Shown one piece after another: positions 1-9,131 of a stretch of 64,000 nt of DNA (positions are counted from its first letter, which is position 1; each line of letters begins with the position of its first letter). The position numbers and the translations under genes were made by a program. This DNA comes from CADEFX01 sp963806735. Lineage in GTDB: Bacteria; Pseudomonadota; Alphaproteobacteria; Rhizobiales; Hyphomicrobiaceae. The notes below the pieces were generated by a model that was not told the DNA's origin, made no database searches, and worked only from the letters and a program-made list of their open reading frames with translations. The DNA is taken from the NCBI GenBank assembly GCA_963806735.1, contig CAWEBE010000067.1:1-64000 (forward strand), in the 5' to 3' direction.

Positions 1-36
1 CCAAGGTGCTCACAAGATCGCGGATAAGGCTGAGCA

Positions 37-876
37 TCAATTGCGACGCGTGGCGGCAAGTGTCTGGAGCCGCGTGAGGATTTCCGTCAGCGTAACGCTG
101 AAGGCCACCAGCACGACGATGGCGGCATAAGATCCGGTGGCGTTGAAGTTGCCGGAGTTGAACTCGATCAGGAAGCCGAGCCCGCGGTTGGCCGCGATCA
201 GCTCCGCCAGCAGCGTGGCAGTAAAGGCATAACGGACAGAAATGCGGGCGCCGGTGAAGATCCACGGCAGCGCCGACGGCAACAGCACCTTGCGCAACAC
301 CTCGATCCGGGTCGCGCCCATCAGGCGCAGCGACTGCACGAGGTCGCGATCCACATCGCGGACGCCGTCGATGGTGCTGTTGAGCAGCAGGAAGAACACG
401 GTGATGGCGACGAGCGCGACTTTGGAGCTCATGCCGATGCCGAGCAGGATGATGAACAGCGGCGCCAGCGCGATCTTCGGCAGCGCATAGAATGCCGCCA
501 CGAACGGCACGAGCACGCGGTACAGCCGCGGCAGGAAACCGAAAAGCAGACCCAGGCCGATGCCCACAGCACAACCGATGACATAGCCCGTGACCATCAC
601 GCTCAGCGTCGCGCCAAGGTGCGCCCACAGCGAGCCGTCGACCATCCAGCCCCACAGGGTCGAGAGGATGGCAGATGGGCTCGAGAGCCAGAACTTGATG
701 CCCCGACTCACCGGTGCGAACTCCCATGCCCCAAGCAGAGCGGCGACAATAACAATGCGCGCAATCGCCGCGTGACGCGCGCTCATGCCTCCCTGGGATT
801 CGGGGGCAAGGTCGTCCTTATCGGCGCTGGTCTGACCCGGAAGCGCTATGGTCCGCGTCATCACCTCATAGCTCAT
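37..876 (-). CDS. ABC transporter permease (SsuC/TauC-like)
   Basis: Inner-membrane permease of a nitrate/sulfonate/taurine or pyrimidine-precursor type ABC importer. The 279-residue protein has an N-terminal hydrophobic helix near residue 40 and five or so further membrane segments. The EAA-type cytoplasmic loop that contacts the ATPase includes SLRLMGATRIEVLRKVLLPS. The start is set at the ATG that overlaps the stop of the upstream ATPase as ATGA, indicating translational coupling; an upstream in-frame codon would lie inside the ATPase gene. It is the last gene of a five-gene reverse-strand cluster with a second permease, an ATPase and two binding proteins. Family assignment is firm; the substrate is not determined. 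Confidence 0.9.
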   Translation of the reverse strand: MSYEVMTRTIALPGQTSADKDDLAPESQGGMSARHAAIARIVIVAALLGAWEFAPVSRGIKFWLSSPSAILSTLWGWMVDGSLWAHLGATLSVMVTGYVIGCAVGIGLGLLFGFLPRLYRVLVPFVAAFYALPKIALAPLFIILLGIGMSSKVALVAITVFFLLLNSTIDGVRDVDRDLVQSLRLMGATRIEVLRKVLLPSALPWIFTGARISVRYAFTATLLAELIAANRGLGFLIEFNSGNFNATGSYAAIVVLVAFSVTLTEILTRLQTLAATRRN

Positions 877-1721
877 ATGTCTGTGCCCTTCGTGACCTCG
901 TCCTTGAGCACGTCCCACAGATCCTCGTGATAACGCGCGAACACGTCCGTGAAGCGAATCCGAAAAACGTCCCTCGGGCGCGGTAGGTCGATGTCGCGGA
1001 GCGCGCGGATGCGGCCTGGCCGTGCACTGAACACCACCACGCGGTCGGCGAGCGTGATCGCCTCACCCAGGTCGTGGGTGACAAACACCACGGTCATGCG
1101 CCGCTGCTGCGTCAGCGCCTGGAGCTGATCGAGCATGACCAGCTTGAGTTGCGCGTCGAGCGCGCCGAACGGCTCGTCCATGAGCAAGGTCTCGGGCTCG
1201 TAGATCAGCGTTCGCCCGAGCAGCGTGCGCTTGCGCATGCCGCCAGAGAGCTCGGAGGGGTAATGGTTCTCAAATCCCTTCAGGCCCACGAGTTCCATCA
1301 TACGAGCGACTTTCTCGTCCGCCTCGCTGCGAGAAGTCGGCCGGCATTTGAGTTCGAGCGCCACGCGGATGTTGTCCGCCGCACGGCGCCAAGGCAGCAA
1401 CGTGTCCTTCTGCGTCATGTAGCCGACATGGCGATTGAGATCACGCACTGGCTGTCCGTCATAGAGCACCGTGCCCGTACTCGTCGGCAGCAGCCCTGCG
1501 ATCAGATTGAGGATGGTCGACTTCCCGCATCCGCTCGGGCCCACAAGCGCCACGAACTCCTCGCGCTGCACGGATAGATCGATGGGCTGCAGCGCGCGGA
1601 TGACCTGTCCGCGCACGTGGAACGTCTTGGAGGCGCGGTGCAGGCGAATCTTGTCCGTCGTGCCCGCGGCACGGTCTATCGCGGCAGTCGTTGCAATCTC
1701 GTCCTGCACGTCATGATCCAT
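873..1721 (-). CDS. ABC transporter ATP-binding protein (SsuB/TauB-like)
   Basis: Cytoplasmic ATPase that powers the adjacent permeases. The 282-residue protein shows Walker A (GPSGCGKST), the Q-loop in MTQKD, the signature LSGGMRKR, Walker B (LLMDEPFGALD) and the switch histidine in VFVTHD. The GMRKR form replaces the commoner GMRQR, as in many NitT/TauT family ATPases. Its start overlaps the end of the upstream permease by 11 bases, and its stop overlaps the start of the downstream permease, so the three are clearly co-translated. Substrate unknown. Confidence 0.93.
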   Translation of the reverse strand: MDHDVQDEIATTAAIDRAAGTTDKIRLHRASKTFHVRGQVIRALQPIDLSVQREEFVALVGPSGCGKSTILNLIAGLLPTSTGTVLYDGQPVRDLNRHVGYMTQKDTLLPWRRAADNIRVALELKCRPTSRSEADEKVARMMELVGLKGFENHYPSELSGGMRKRTLLGRTLIYEPETLLMDEPFGALDAQLKLVMLDQLQALTQQRRMTVVFVTHDLGEAITLADRVVVFSARPGRIRALRDIDLPRPRDVFRIRFTDVFARYHEDLWDVLKDEVTKGTDI

Positions 1722-2502
1722 CTGCGTTGCGCCAGCGCAGCAGCCACGTTTCGATACGTGCCGCCGCCTCGCTGACGATGATGCCCATGATCATCAGGAG
1801 CACGAGCACGGCATAGATCGACGTCATGTTGAACTGTTGCGATGCCTGGTTGAGAACGAAGCCCAGCCCGTTGCGGGCGGCCAGCATCTCGCCGGTGATA
1901 GTCGCCACCAATGCATAGGGTAGCGCGATCTTGATGCCGGCCAGAATCCATGCTGTGGATGCCGGCAGCACGACCTTCACGAACACCTCGCGCCGACTTG
2001 CTCCCATGAGCCGCAGCGAGGACACCAGATCCTGGTCGATGCCGTCCACGCCGGAGAAGGTGTTGAAGAACAGAAGGAAGAAAACCACGATCGACACCAG
2101 CACGATTTTCGGCATCATCTCAACGCCGAAGAACATGATGAACAGCGGTGCCAGCGAGACCAGCGGGACGCTGTAGAATGCAACGATGATCGGCCGCAAG
2201 ATGGCACCGAGCCGCACCGAACGACCGAGCAGCAGGCCGGCAAGAACGCCGAGCGTGGTTCCGATCACGAGACCGCTCAGCAGCTCCGCGGTCGTCGACC
2301 ACAGGTGGATGTAGATCTCACCGGCGAACCAATCCGCGAGCCGCGCTGCGATCAGGCTGGGGCGGTTGACCCAGTGCGAGCTTGTCGTCGCGCCGGCCCA
2401 TTCCCAAACGCCGAGCAATGCAATCCCCAGCGCGACCTGCGCCACGAGATAGCCTCCCGGCGGACCCGTCCTGGGGGCTTGGTCGCCTTCGTCTTGCGTC
2501 AT
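1711..2502 (-). CDS. ABC transporter permease (SsuC/TauC-like)
   Basis: Second membrane subunit of the same importer, 263 residues with about six hydrophobic segments. The coupling loop SLRLMGASRREVFVKVVLPA closely matches the one in the downstream permease. Two different permeases on one ATPase suggest a heterodimeric channel. The gene lies about 50 bases after the nearest binding protein and overlaps the ATPase start. Ligand specificity cannot be read from the sequence. Confidence 0.9.
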   Translation of the reverse strand: MTQDEGDQAPRTGPPGGYLVAQVALGIALLGVWEWAGATTSSHWVNRPSLIAARLADWFAGEIYIHLWSTTAELLSGLVIGTTLGVLAGLLLGRSVRLGAILRPIIVAFYSVPLVSLAPLFIMFFGVEMMPKIVLVSIVVFFLLFFNTFSGVDGIDQDLVSSLRLMGASRREVFVKVVLPASTAWILAGIKIALPYALVATITGEMLAARNGLGFVLNQASQQFNMTSIYAVLVLLMIMGIIVSEAAARIETWLLRWRNADGS

Positions 2503-2555
2503 CGCCGGCGGCGGTTCCGGTTGCTTCGTGGTGGAGACCAGGGGCCCTGTCCTCT

Positions 2556-3602
2556 CTATTTGCCAAGCAGGTCCTTACCAACCGCGCGGGCGATGTCTGG
2601 ATGCACGGTGGCCACATAGTTCGCATCGATGGTCGTTTTCTTGCTGAGCGACATCCACTTGGCCACCTTCTGCACGTTCTCCTCTGGAATCAGGGGATGT
2701 GATGGCACGCCCTTTACATACTTGTCGAACGCGATGTTGAAGACCGACTCGTCCATCTGCTTGAAATAGTTGCGCACCACACGCCGTGCCTCCTCCTTGT
2801 TCTCGTGCGTGAACTTCATGGCGGCGGTCCAGGCACGCACGGCCTTCACCAGTAGCGACTTCTTCTCGGTGAGCGTTGCCGGATTGGTTGCCATGATGAT
2901 GTAGGGCACGCCGTTGGCCTCGGGCACGTCTCCGTTCAAGGGCTCGACGATGATCTGGCCCAGTCCCCGCGCAACAGCGGTCTCGGGAATGGGCGATGTG
3001 AAGACAAAACCGTCCGTGAGGCCCTTTTCCAGGGCGGCCAGCATGTTGTCGCCATTCCCGAGCGGTTGAATGGTGATGTCCTTGTCCGGGTCGAGCCCGC
3101 GCGTGCCGGTAAGCGTGCGCGCCATGTCATCGGTTCCGGACCCCGGTCCCGTGATGCCGATCTTCAGTCCTTTGATGCGCTTGATCTTCTCGTCGGTGGT
3201 CATGGTGGCCGCAATTCCGGCGCGCTTGATCGCATCGTTGGAGAGCACGAGCGACATGGGCAGGATGTCATAGCCGGTGGAGATGGCGATAATGCTGCCG
3301 CCCCGCGACGTCGCCTGGATCACCAGCTGTAGCCCGAGGGGTGCGATGTCGACGCTGCCGCCCATAACCGCAGCGACCTGGCGGGGGCCGGTCGTGACGT
3401 CGACGGTATCGAGCTCCAGGCCTTCCTTCTTAAAGAAGCCTGCGCCTTCTGCGACGAAGTGCACGATGAAGTAGAGACCGGCGGCACCAATGGCCACTTT
3501 CAGCTTCTCGGGTGCCTGTGCCTGCGCGTGCCGCACCCCACCCGAGGTGACCAGACCGACGACACACAGGGTCGCGAGAGCCTTCGCCACCGCGTTGCGC
3601 AT
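2556..3602 (-). CDS. ABC transporter substrate-binding protein (NMT1/SsuA-like)
   Basis: Periplasmic ligand-binding protein of 348 residues. An N-terminal signal peptide ends near AQA around residue 29, followed by KLKVAIGAAGLYF, the first strand of an NMT1/SsuA-like type II fold. A conserved GPRQVAAVMGGSVDIAP segment lines the expected ligand cleft. AGGAGG sits just upstream of the ATG. It is one of two distinct binding proteins in the cluster (the other at 3727-4782). Their shared lengths and motifs suggest paralogues feeding one permease complex with related ligands, but the ligands are unknown. Confidence 0.88.
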   Translation of the reverse strand: MRNAVAKALATLCVVGLVTSGGVRHAQAQAPEKLKVAIGAAGLYFIVHFVAEGAGFFKKEGLELDTVDVTTGPRQVAAVMGGSVDIAPLGLQLVIQATSRGGSIIAISTGYDILPMSLVLSNDAIKRAGIAATMTTDEKIKRIKGLKIGITGPGSGTDDMARTLTGTRGLDPDKDITIQPLGNGDNMLAALEKGLTDGFVFTSPIPETAVARGLGQIIVEPLNGDVPEANGVPYIIMATNPATLTEKKSLLVKAVRAWTAAMKFTHENKEEARRVVRNYFKQMDESVFNIAFDKYVKGVPSHPLIPEENVQKVAKWMSLSKKTTIDANYVATVHPDIARAVGKDLLGK

Positions 3603-3726
3603 GTTTCCTCCTCTCGGGCCCGGATCGTGTCCGCGCCTCGTTACCGCATGTTCTGTCGAGCGTAGTCCCGGGGGAGGCAGGTTGGCAACGCCGCCGGTGC
3701 GATGGCCGCGAGGCAGATACCCGGTA

Positions 3727-4782
3727 CTACCTCCCGAAGATGTCCTTGTCGGCGCGTTGAGAAAGCTCCGGGGCGACCGCGTCCGCGTACGTGAGAACCC
3801 ATTTTTCTTTCTCAGTCAGGTTCATCAGCTCGACGGTGCGCTTGAAGTGCTCCTCCGTAACCACCGTCGATTTCGGCAAGCCCACGACATTCTCATCGAA
3901 GCCCGCACTGTACTCCTCGTCGGACAGATTTTTGAACCACTGGCGTGCGACGCGCTTCGCTTCGGCCGGATTTTCGCTGATGAGCTTCTGTGCCTTGGCC
4001 AGCGCACGCAATCCCTTGAAGAGAATGTCGGGCTTGGTCTTCAACGTCTCGCGGCTGGTGGCCACGATCTGGTAGGGCGCTCCGTTGAACTCAGGCACTT
4101 CGTTCTTCATCGGATCGGCGACCATGACTGCAAGACCTTTGTTGATCGCCATATTTGTGAACGGAGAGCCAAAGGCAAAGCCATCCACCGCACCGGCCTC
4201 GAGCGCGCTGTACTGTGGTGCCCCGGCGCCGACCGGCTGCAGCGAGACGTCCTTGTCGGGGTCCATGCCGCGCACAATCAGAAGCGTGCGCATGAACAGA
4301 TCCGTGCTCGCGCCGGGCGAACTGATCGCGATCTTCAGGCCTTTGGTGCGTTTGATCCTCTCGTCCAGGGGCATCGCGGGCGTGATACCGAGTTTCTCTG
4401 CGGTCGCCTTGGCCAGCACCAGCTGGATCGGATAGGCGTCATAGCCACTGCCAATGGCCACCAGGCCGCCTCCTTTGGCCGCGGACTTGATGACGTGCGG
4501 AAAGCTGAACTGGCCGATCTCGCCCGTGCCGCCCATGACGGCTGCCGCCTGGCGGGTGCCAGAGTTGGTGTCGACGACGTCGGGCTCGAGGCCCTCGGCC
4601 TGATATAGTCCAGCACCGATCGCCACGTGTTGCTGCAGGTAGAACCAGGAGCTGAAGCCCGCGACGACAATCGAGATCTTCGGCTTCTGCGCGAAAGCCG
4701 GGCTATCGCCTGCAAATAGCAGTAGAGAACCGACCAATAGTGAAACGGATAGGGAAACGGAAAGGGCTCCGAAGCGAGGCAT
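3727..4782 (-). CDS. ABC transporter substrate-binding protein (NMT1/SsuA-like)
   Basis: Second periplasmic binding protein, 351 residues from the ATG preceded by GGAGGAACA; the longer in-frame extension lacks a ribosome site. The signal peptide ends near AFA, then KPKISIVVAGFSSWFYLQQH starts the mature domain. TNSGTRQAAAVMGGTGEIGQ is the counterpart of the cleft motif in the neighbouring binding protein. It is first in the reverse-strand cluster, 124 bases before the second binding protein, so it may be the promoter-proximal gene. It probably gives the importer a second specificity. Confidence 0.88.
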   Translation of the reverse strand: MPRFGALSVSLSVSLLVGSLLLFAGDSPAFAQKPKISIVVAGFSSWFYLQQHVAIGAGLYQAEGLEPDVVDTNSGTRQAAAVMGGTGEIGQFSFPHVIKSAAKGGGLVAIGSGYDAYPIQLVLAKATAEKLGITPAMPLDERIKRTKGLKIAISSPGASTDLFMRTLLIVRGMDPDKDVSLQPVGAGAPQYSALEAGAVDGFAFGSPFTNMAINKGLAVMVADPMKNEVPEFNGAPYQIVATSRETLKTKPDILFKGLRALAKAQKLISENPAEAKRVARQWFKNLSDEEYSAGFDENVVGLPKSTVVTEEHFKRTVELMNLTEKEKWVLTYADAVAPELSQRADKDIFGR

Positions 4783-5313
4783 CGATGTTCCTCCCTGGCT
4801 GGCAGTTCGTGCTCTCGCCGCTGCCGCTTCTTGTGTAAACAGGATGACCATGCGGGCTTCCTGTCAAACAGCTCGAGCCGCTGCCCTAACAGAGATCGTG
4901 CCCTGGCCGTCAACATGCACGGTTTGGCGCTCTTGGGGCGTACGGCAGCGGCGGTCATGAGATACCTCATGACAGTCGCCGGCGAAGCCTCGCACGCCAC
5001 GGGAGGCCGGCATCGCCCTTAACGTCACAGTCACATCTGCCTGAGACCTGCACGGCCTCTCGATTTCGCTCTGCTTATGCCGTTCGACCAACGCTAGCTG
5101 CGCACCACAAGGTGCGCAGCTAGGATGGGGCAGGCTTGAAGAGGGCAATCCCAACTGATGCTATAATCGTCGGTTGGAGTAGCTGGCTGAACTCGTCGAA
5201 TTTCTCGTTCCCGTACAGGGCGCCTACCTAGACGCTGGCGTATGGCGGGTGATAGCCTGCCGTCGATCGGCAAACGATCGGCTACAAGAACAACGTCGAG
5301 AGGGAAGCGCTCC
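4783..5313. other. Intergenic region between divergent units, with a perfect palindrome
   Basis: No gene supported here. It separates the reverse-strand ABC cluster from the forward cupin gene and should hold both promoters. The main visible structure is the perfect inverted repeat at 5094-5123, listed separately. I could not assign promoter boxes confidently. Confidence 0.6.
5094..5123. repeat. Perfect 13-bp inverted repeat with 4-base loop
   Basis: CTAGCTGCGCACC at 5094-5106 is followed by ACAA and its exact reverse complement at 5111-5123. There is no T-run after it on either strand, so it is not a typical rho-independent terminator. It may be an operator for a dimeric regulator, or an RNA hairpin in the 5' leader of the cupin gene about 190 bases downstream. 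Confidence 0.6.
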
Positions 5314-5892
5314 ATGGCCGGCTCTGACTACACCGTCCGCGACCTCGCACTGGAAGTGCAGCGGCTCGTCAAGCTGCATGGCGAGGATGGCCCGAAACTG
5401 CTGGAAGCCCTGCGCGAGCCCGTGCGGCGCGTGATGCAGCGCGATCTGGCGGCCGAAGGCGTGAAGCGCGAAGGCAACCACATCGACAACTCCAAGTACC
5501 TCTACTACGACGGCCAGATGTCGATCACCTTCGACCATCTGCCGAAGGGCAAGTTCATCCCGCCGCACGACCACGGCGTGTGGGAGATGATGGCGATCTA
5601 CAGCGGGCGGCTGAAGCATGTCGTCTACGACCGCCGGGACGACGGCAAGAAGGAAGGCTTCGCCGACCTCGCGATCATCGACGACCGCGTGCTGGAGAAG
5701 AACGACGTGGCGATCGTCGCTCCGCCCTCCGAGATCCACAGCTTTACAGCACTCACCGACGACACCATCTCGGTGACCATCGTCGGCGGCACCTACAAGC
5801 CCGACCGCAAGTACTACAACGCCGCCGACAAGACCTACGTCGTGCGCCTGCCCAAGCAGACGGGCATCAAGCAGCCGGCAGCGAGTGCGTAA
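5314..5892 (+). CDS. Cysteine-dioxygenase-like cupin protein
   Basis: Predicted single-domain cupin of 192 residues, resembling the metal-dependent cysteine dioxygenase/double-stranded beta-helix superfamily. The metal-site signature is PPHDHGVWEMMAIYSGRLKH: two histidines in HDH with a downstream acidic residue. A third histidine probably comes from APPSEIHSF. The ATG at 5314 is chosen because AGGGAAG precedes it by a normal distance and the family usually starts near SDYTVRDLALEVQRL. The gene stands alone on the forward strand. It could oxidise a thiol or another small acid; the cupin fold is clear, the substrate is not. Confidence 0.8.
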   Translation: MAGSDYTVRDLALEVQRLVKLHGEDGPKLLEALREPVRRVMQRDLAAEGVKREGNHIDNSKYLYYDGQMSITFDHLPKGKFIPPHDHGVWEMMAIYSGRLKHVVYDRRDDGKKEGFADLAIIDDRVLEKNDVAIVAPPSEIHSFTALTDDTISVTIVGGTYKPDRKYYNAADKTYVVRLPKQTGIKQPAASA

Positions 5893-6214
5893 GTAGCGCC
5901 GGGCGCGCGCAGCCGATGCCAAAGAACTTCAATCAGGCCGAATTCGTTCGGGTCAGCCGGTGGCGTTCGCGGGAGCCGCTGGGCGTATTCAAGTGCTGTC
6001 CTGAATTTTGAGTCTTGGCCGCGTGATAACACGTTGGACTAGTTGTCGGGCGGCGTTAGCCGGGCGGCTATCGTGCTGCGCGGCAGTTTCGAGCATGCTT
6101 TTCCGATTTCGGTCTGGAAGCAACTGTGGTGCGCGCTTCGCTCATTCTGAACGGTTCGCGCTGGGGGTCTCATGGCACCCATCGCCTCGATCAGCGGCTC
6201 GACCTCAACGATAT
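5893..6214. other. Non-coding stretch, no gene seen
   Basis: No convincing open frame or RNA gene. It lies between the cupin gene and an insertion-sequence fragment and probably contains degraded sequence that I cannot identify. Confidence 0.5.
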
Positions 6215-6360
6215 TTATGACGCGCGGTACAGATTGTAGGCGGGCATCGAGTTTGCCATCTCGGTGGCGTCCTGCGGCAGCATCTTCGTCTGGAAGTGCG
6301 TTGTACCCGTGCGCGTCCCATCATCGTGCCGAACGGATGCTCGACCGCCGTGGGCCTGGC
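6215..6360 (-). pseudogene. IS1182/IS5-type transposase C-terminal fragment
   Basis: Broken remnant of a DDE transposase. Reading the reverse strand, TAVEHPFGTMMG is the conserved motif holding the catalytic glutamate. After a one-base frame change, THFQTKMLPQDATEMA and NSMPAYNLYRAS follow, the typical C-terminal helix of this family, then a stop at 6215-6217. No N-terminal part or terminal inverted repeats were recognised. It is inactive and marks past insertion activity in this accessory stretch. Confidence 0.7.
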
Positions 6361-6734
6361 GCATGGGCTTTGCGGGTTGGCGCGACTGGAAACTCGCGCC
6401 GTGTCTGCTGAGTCGTCACAGGGCTGTAGCAGCACCGATCGACATCACCTGCAATGCTGCATCGCAAATGCCGCGAGTAGTCGAGGACGGTTCTGGGTCA
6501 TCTTCTCCCGTCGGGCTCGTTGGTTCAGCACGTCTGGTTTACCCCCAAAAACGGAAATGCGGGCGAGCTGTGCACGACGGAGAAAAGGTGCCAATAGCTG
6601 CCGACATTCGTCACAATGTTTACAAGACGAGCGGCCTCTGGGACGAGGGCTAGGATTTCAAGAAACCTCACGGCATTTCCCGGCGATAGCCGGCGAGGCA
6701 GCAGAATCGGATCAACTGCTTGGGCGAGTCCAAC
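6361..6734. other. Non-coding stretch, no gene seen
   Basis: Short frames occur on both strands but none has family motifs, a ribosome site or consistent codon bias. It may include further eroded transposase sequence upstream of the fragment at 6215-6360. Confidence 0.45.
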
Positions 6735-7040
6735 CTAGTCGTCCGGCTTCTCGGGCTTCACCTCCACAACGGTGCCGTCGGGCTTCAGCCATCGCAACGG
6801 GCGCTTGCGGTCCGTGATGAGCCATCCACCCGCTGGGTGTGGCGCCACCCGCTCCACCTCGATCGGTCGTCTCGGGTGGCGCGGGAAGCCGCGGATCAAG
6901 TCCGGATCGAACACGATGGTGTCGCCACTCGCCACGTGTCTCACCTTGACCAGCCCGTCCGGCATGATGATGAGGGTGTGCTTGGGCACTACGACCTCCG
7001 ATTCCGAGATTTGCGTACGGACTTGTACTGTTTCGACCAT
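6735..7040 (-). CDS. Small hypothetical protein (101 aa)
   Basis: Unrecognised small protein. From the ATG at 7040 it begins MVETVQVRTQISESEVVV and continues with short alternating hydrophobic and polar strands (LIIMPDGLVKVRHV, DTIVFDPDLIRGFP, GGWLITDRKRPLRWLKPDG), ending in a lysine/glutamate-rich tail. This suggests a small all-beta domain with no membrane segment. A longer frame exists upstream, but its residues are low-complexity arginine/proline-rich and look non-coding. The reading frame has typical local GC bias. It lies 193 bases after the SDR gene on the same strand, so it may be independently transcribed. Confidence 0.45.
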   Translation of the reverse strand: MVETVQVRTQISESEVVVPKHTLIIMPDGLVKVRHVASGDTIVFDPDLIRGFPRHPRRPIEVERVAPHPAGGWLITDRKRPLRWLKPDGTVVEVKPEKPDD

Positions 7041-7233
7041 CCCCAGGTAGCCAGAACGAACGTTTGAGCCTGAGTGGGGAATTTTGAGGCCCTGGCGGCG
7101 ATGTTTGGTGCCGACGGTGGGCCAGGGCAGTCTTTCAGACTCAACGTGACCTGATGGCTCCGGATCGGCGCAATCGCACTTGGATGGAAACTGGCGGGGA
7201 ATAAGACAGCGACCGTGGCCACGTCGCGGCCGA

Positions 7234-8028
7234 TTACAATCCGAGTCCACCGTCGAGCAGGATGGTCTGCCCGGTCATGTAGTCGGAGGCGGCCGAGGCG
7301 AGGTAGAGCGCGAGCAATCCGACCTCGCGCAATCTGCCGGGGCGGCCGAGCGGCACCTGGTCTTTGGCCCGCTTTGTCGAGCGAGCGACGCCTTCCTCGC
7401 CGGACGTGACGACATCGGGGAAGAGTCCTGGGCCGATGGCATTGACGTGGAGGCCGTAGGGCGCCCACTCGAGGGCTTGCGCACGGGTGAAGCCGGCGAG
7501 CGCCGTCTTGGCGGTCGTGTAGATGACGTTGTCGCGACCGCCTTGGTGCGCCGTCCAGGCGGCGATGTTGATCACCTTGCCCGACCGGCGCGCGAGCATA
7601 TGGGCGCCGACCGCCCTCGTACACAGCAGCGCCTCGGTAAGGTTGATGTCCATGATGAAGCGAAGGTCATCGTCGGAGACCGGCTGGCCGAAGGTGGGCG
7701 TGTCGGGCAAGCCGACCAGCGGCTTGCGGATGGCATCGCCGAGATTGTTGATCAACACATCGATGCGCCCGAACGTGGCAAGCGTCTGATCGATGGCGCT
7801 CTGGGCGCCGGCGGCCTTCGTGACGTCGGCGAGCACCGGTACAACGCGGCGGTCCGACACCTTGGCGATCTCGGTACATGTGCCCTCGGCATAGCGCAGG
7901 GTCAGAGCGTTGAGAGCGATATCGGCCCCGGCCTCGGCCAGCACCTCGGCGATGCCGCGGCCAATTCCGCGTGCAGCCCCCGTTATGAGGACGACCTTGC
8001 CGGTCATGGCGTACTCGGTTGGCATCAT
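7234..8028 (-). CDS. SDR family NAD(P)-dependent oxidoreductase
   Basis: Classical short-chain dehydrogenase/reductase, 264 residues. The N-terminal nucleotide-binding motif is TGAARGIGRG. NNLGD replaces the usual NNAG. The catalytic YxxxK is in IYTTAKTALAG, preceded by a serine-poor strand NIAAWTAHQ, so the canonical catalytic serine appears replaced. The C-terminal LDGGLGL is standard. AAGGATC precedes the start. The substrate is unknown; the altered serine position makes a non-standard activity possible. Neighbours give no pathway. Confidence 0.85.
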   Translation of the reverse strand: MMPTEYAMTGKVVLITGAARGIGRGIAEVLAEAGADIALNALTLRYAEGTCTEIAKVSDRRVVPVLADVTKAAGAQSAIDQTLATFGRIDVLINNLGDAIRKPLVGLPDTPTFGQPVSDDDLRFIMDINLTEALLCTRAVGAHMLARRSGKVINIAAWTAHQGGRDNVIYTTAKTALAGFTRAQALEWAPYGLHVNAIGPGLFPDVVTSGEEGVARSTKRAKDQVPLGRPGRLREVGLLALYLASAASDYMTGQTILLDGGLGL

Positions 8029-8256
8029 GCTGAGATCCTTTGCTGCTGAATGACTGAGGTCAATGCATTACAGTGCCATCCCAAGCGATCAAATCTTGGC
8101 CATCACATCCGAGGCGATGCGTTCGAGCCGTTCGATCGTGCCGGACTCATCGGTACCGCCACCGGGGGCGCTGGTCAGTGGACACGCGGAGCCCGCGCCC
8201 AAGGCTCGGTCGCGAACCTGTGTACCTGATGCCGATCTCAGACGCGGTGCCCCAAC

Positions 8257-8703
8257 CTATCGGTGCAAGGCCTTATTGCTCGGAGTTCCGACCCAACCCG
8301 TTTCTGAAACGTCGAAATTGACGTTGTCCGGCCCGATGTAGCGCACTTCGACATTGCCATGTCCTGCCCGAGCGCCGCCAGCGCCGAGCCCGAGCGCGAC
8401 GTTGATATCGTCGCGTGGCTTCGCCACGGACTTTTGCAGTTTCGCGGCTGTTTCCTCGAGGCTCTCCACCTGGAAGCCGATATGATGAATGCCGCTCCAG
8501 CCCTTGCCTCGCTCGGTGCCCGCCAAGGTGTCGTTCTTGAAGTTCAGCACCGCGACATTGATGTGGCCATCGGTGAGAAAGTAGCCGGAGATGCGATCGT
8601 TCTGCAGCTTCTGCACCACCTCCAAACCGAAGTTCTTGACGTAGAAATCCTTGGTCGCTTCTTCGTCCTGCGTCTGGATCGCGATGTGCCTGATTCGTGC
8701 CAT
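8257..8703 (-). CDS. VOC family (glyoxalase/dioxygenase-fold) protein
   Basis: Small vicinal-oxygen-chelate protein, 148 residues, one VOC unit. RIRHIAIQTQDEEATKDFY at the N-terminus supplies the first metal histidine, and GIHHIGFQVESLEE supplies a second, with strands VEVRYIGPDNVNFDVSETGW near the end. CAGGAG lies upstream of the ATG. Such proteins bind a metal and act on small organic acids or as lyases; the particular reaction cannot be deduced. It sits on the same strand as the SDR, 228 bases apart. Confidence 0.82.
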   Translation of the reverse strand: MARIRHIAIQTQDEEATKDFYVKNFGLEVVQKLQNDRISGYFLTDGHINVAVLNFKNDTLAGTERGKGWSGIHHIGFQVESLEETAAKLQKSVAKPRDDINVALGLGAGGARAGHGNVEVRYIGPDNVNFDVSETGWVGTPSNKALHR

Positions 8704-9131
8704 TGTCGTCGTACTCCTGGATCAGCAACGCCCTCATCCTACCCCAGAAGCTGCGATGAGTGACCAGTGAGAACAGTCACCGAGGTCGATGGAAGATGGA
8801 GTGAGCAGTTGCAAGCGCGCCCTCTGCCGCATTGCTCGGTTCGGTCGGCGGCAGCTCATGGAGCTAGTGCCGACCTCAGCTGGCATTGCCGGCTGCGTCG
8901 GATTGATCGAACTGACAAAGTCCGCAATCTCTGCAATGCAGGCACGGCCGCAAGCCATGCGGAATGCGTTTAGCTGTGAAATCTATAGGCCGCCCGCCCC
9001 TTGCAAAAGCGGAGCTATATGAGTGGTATCCGTTCCCTTAGCTTGATCCGATATCACACACGCGCGAGACGTGCTCGGTTATCGCCCAAAGTATCCCTGG
9101 CGCGAAAAAGGCCACCAATGCAGGAGGAACC
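8704..9131. other. Intergenic region, no gene seen
   Basis: Divergent intergenic stretch between the VOC gene and the forward hypothetical gene. Frames present are shadows without motifs. An AGGAGG ribosome site at 9122-9127 belongs to the next gene. Confidence 0.5.

Noticed and set aside
3490..4608. Forward frame of about 370 codons in the ABC cluster
   Set aside because: Antisense of the second binding protein, which has a signal peptide and ribosome site.
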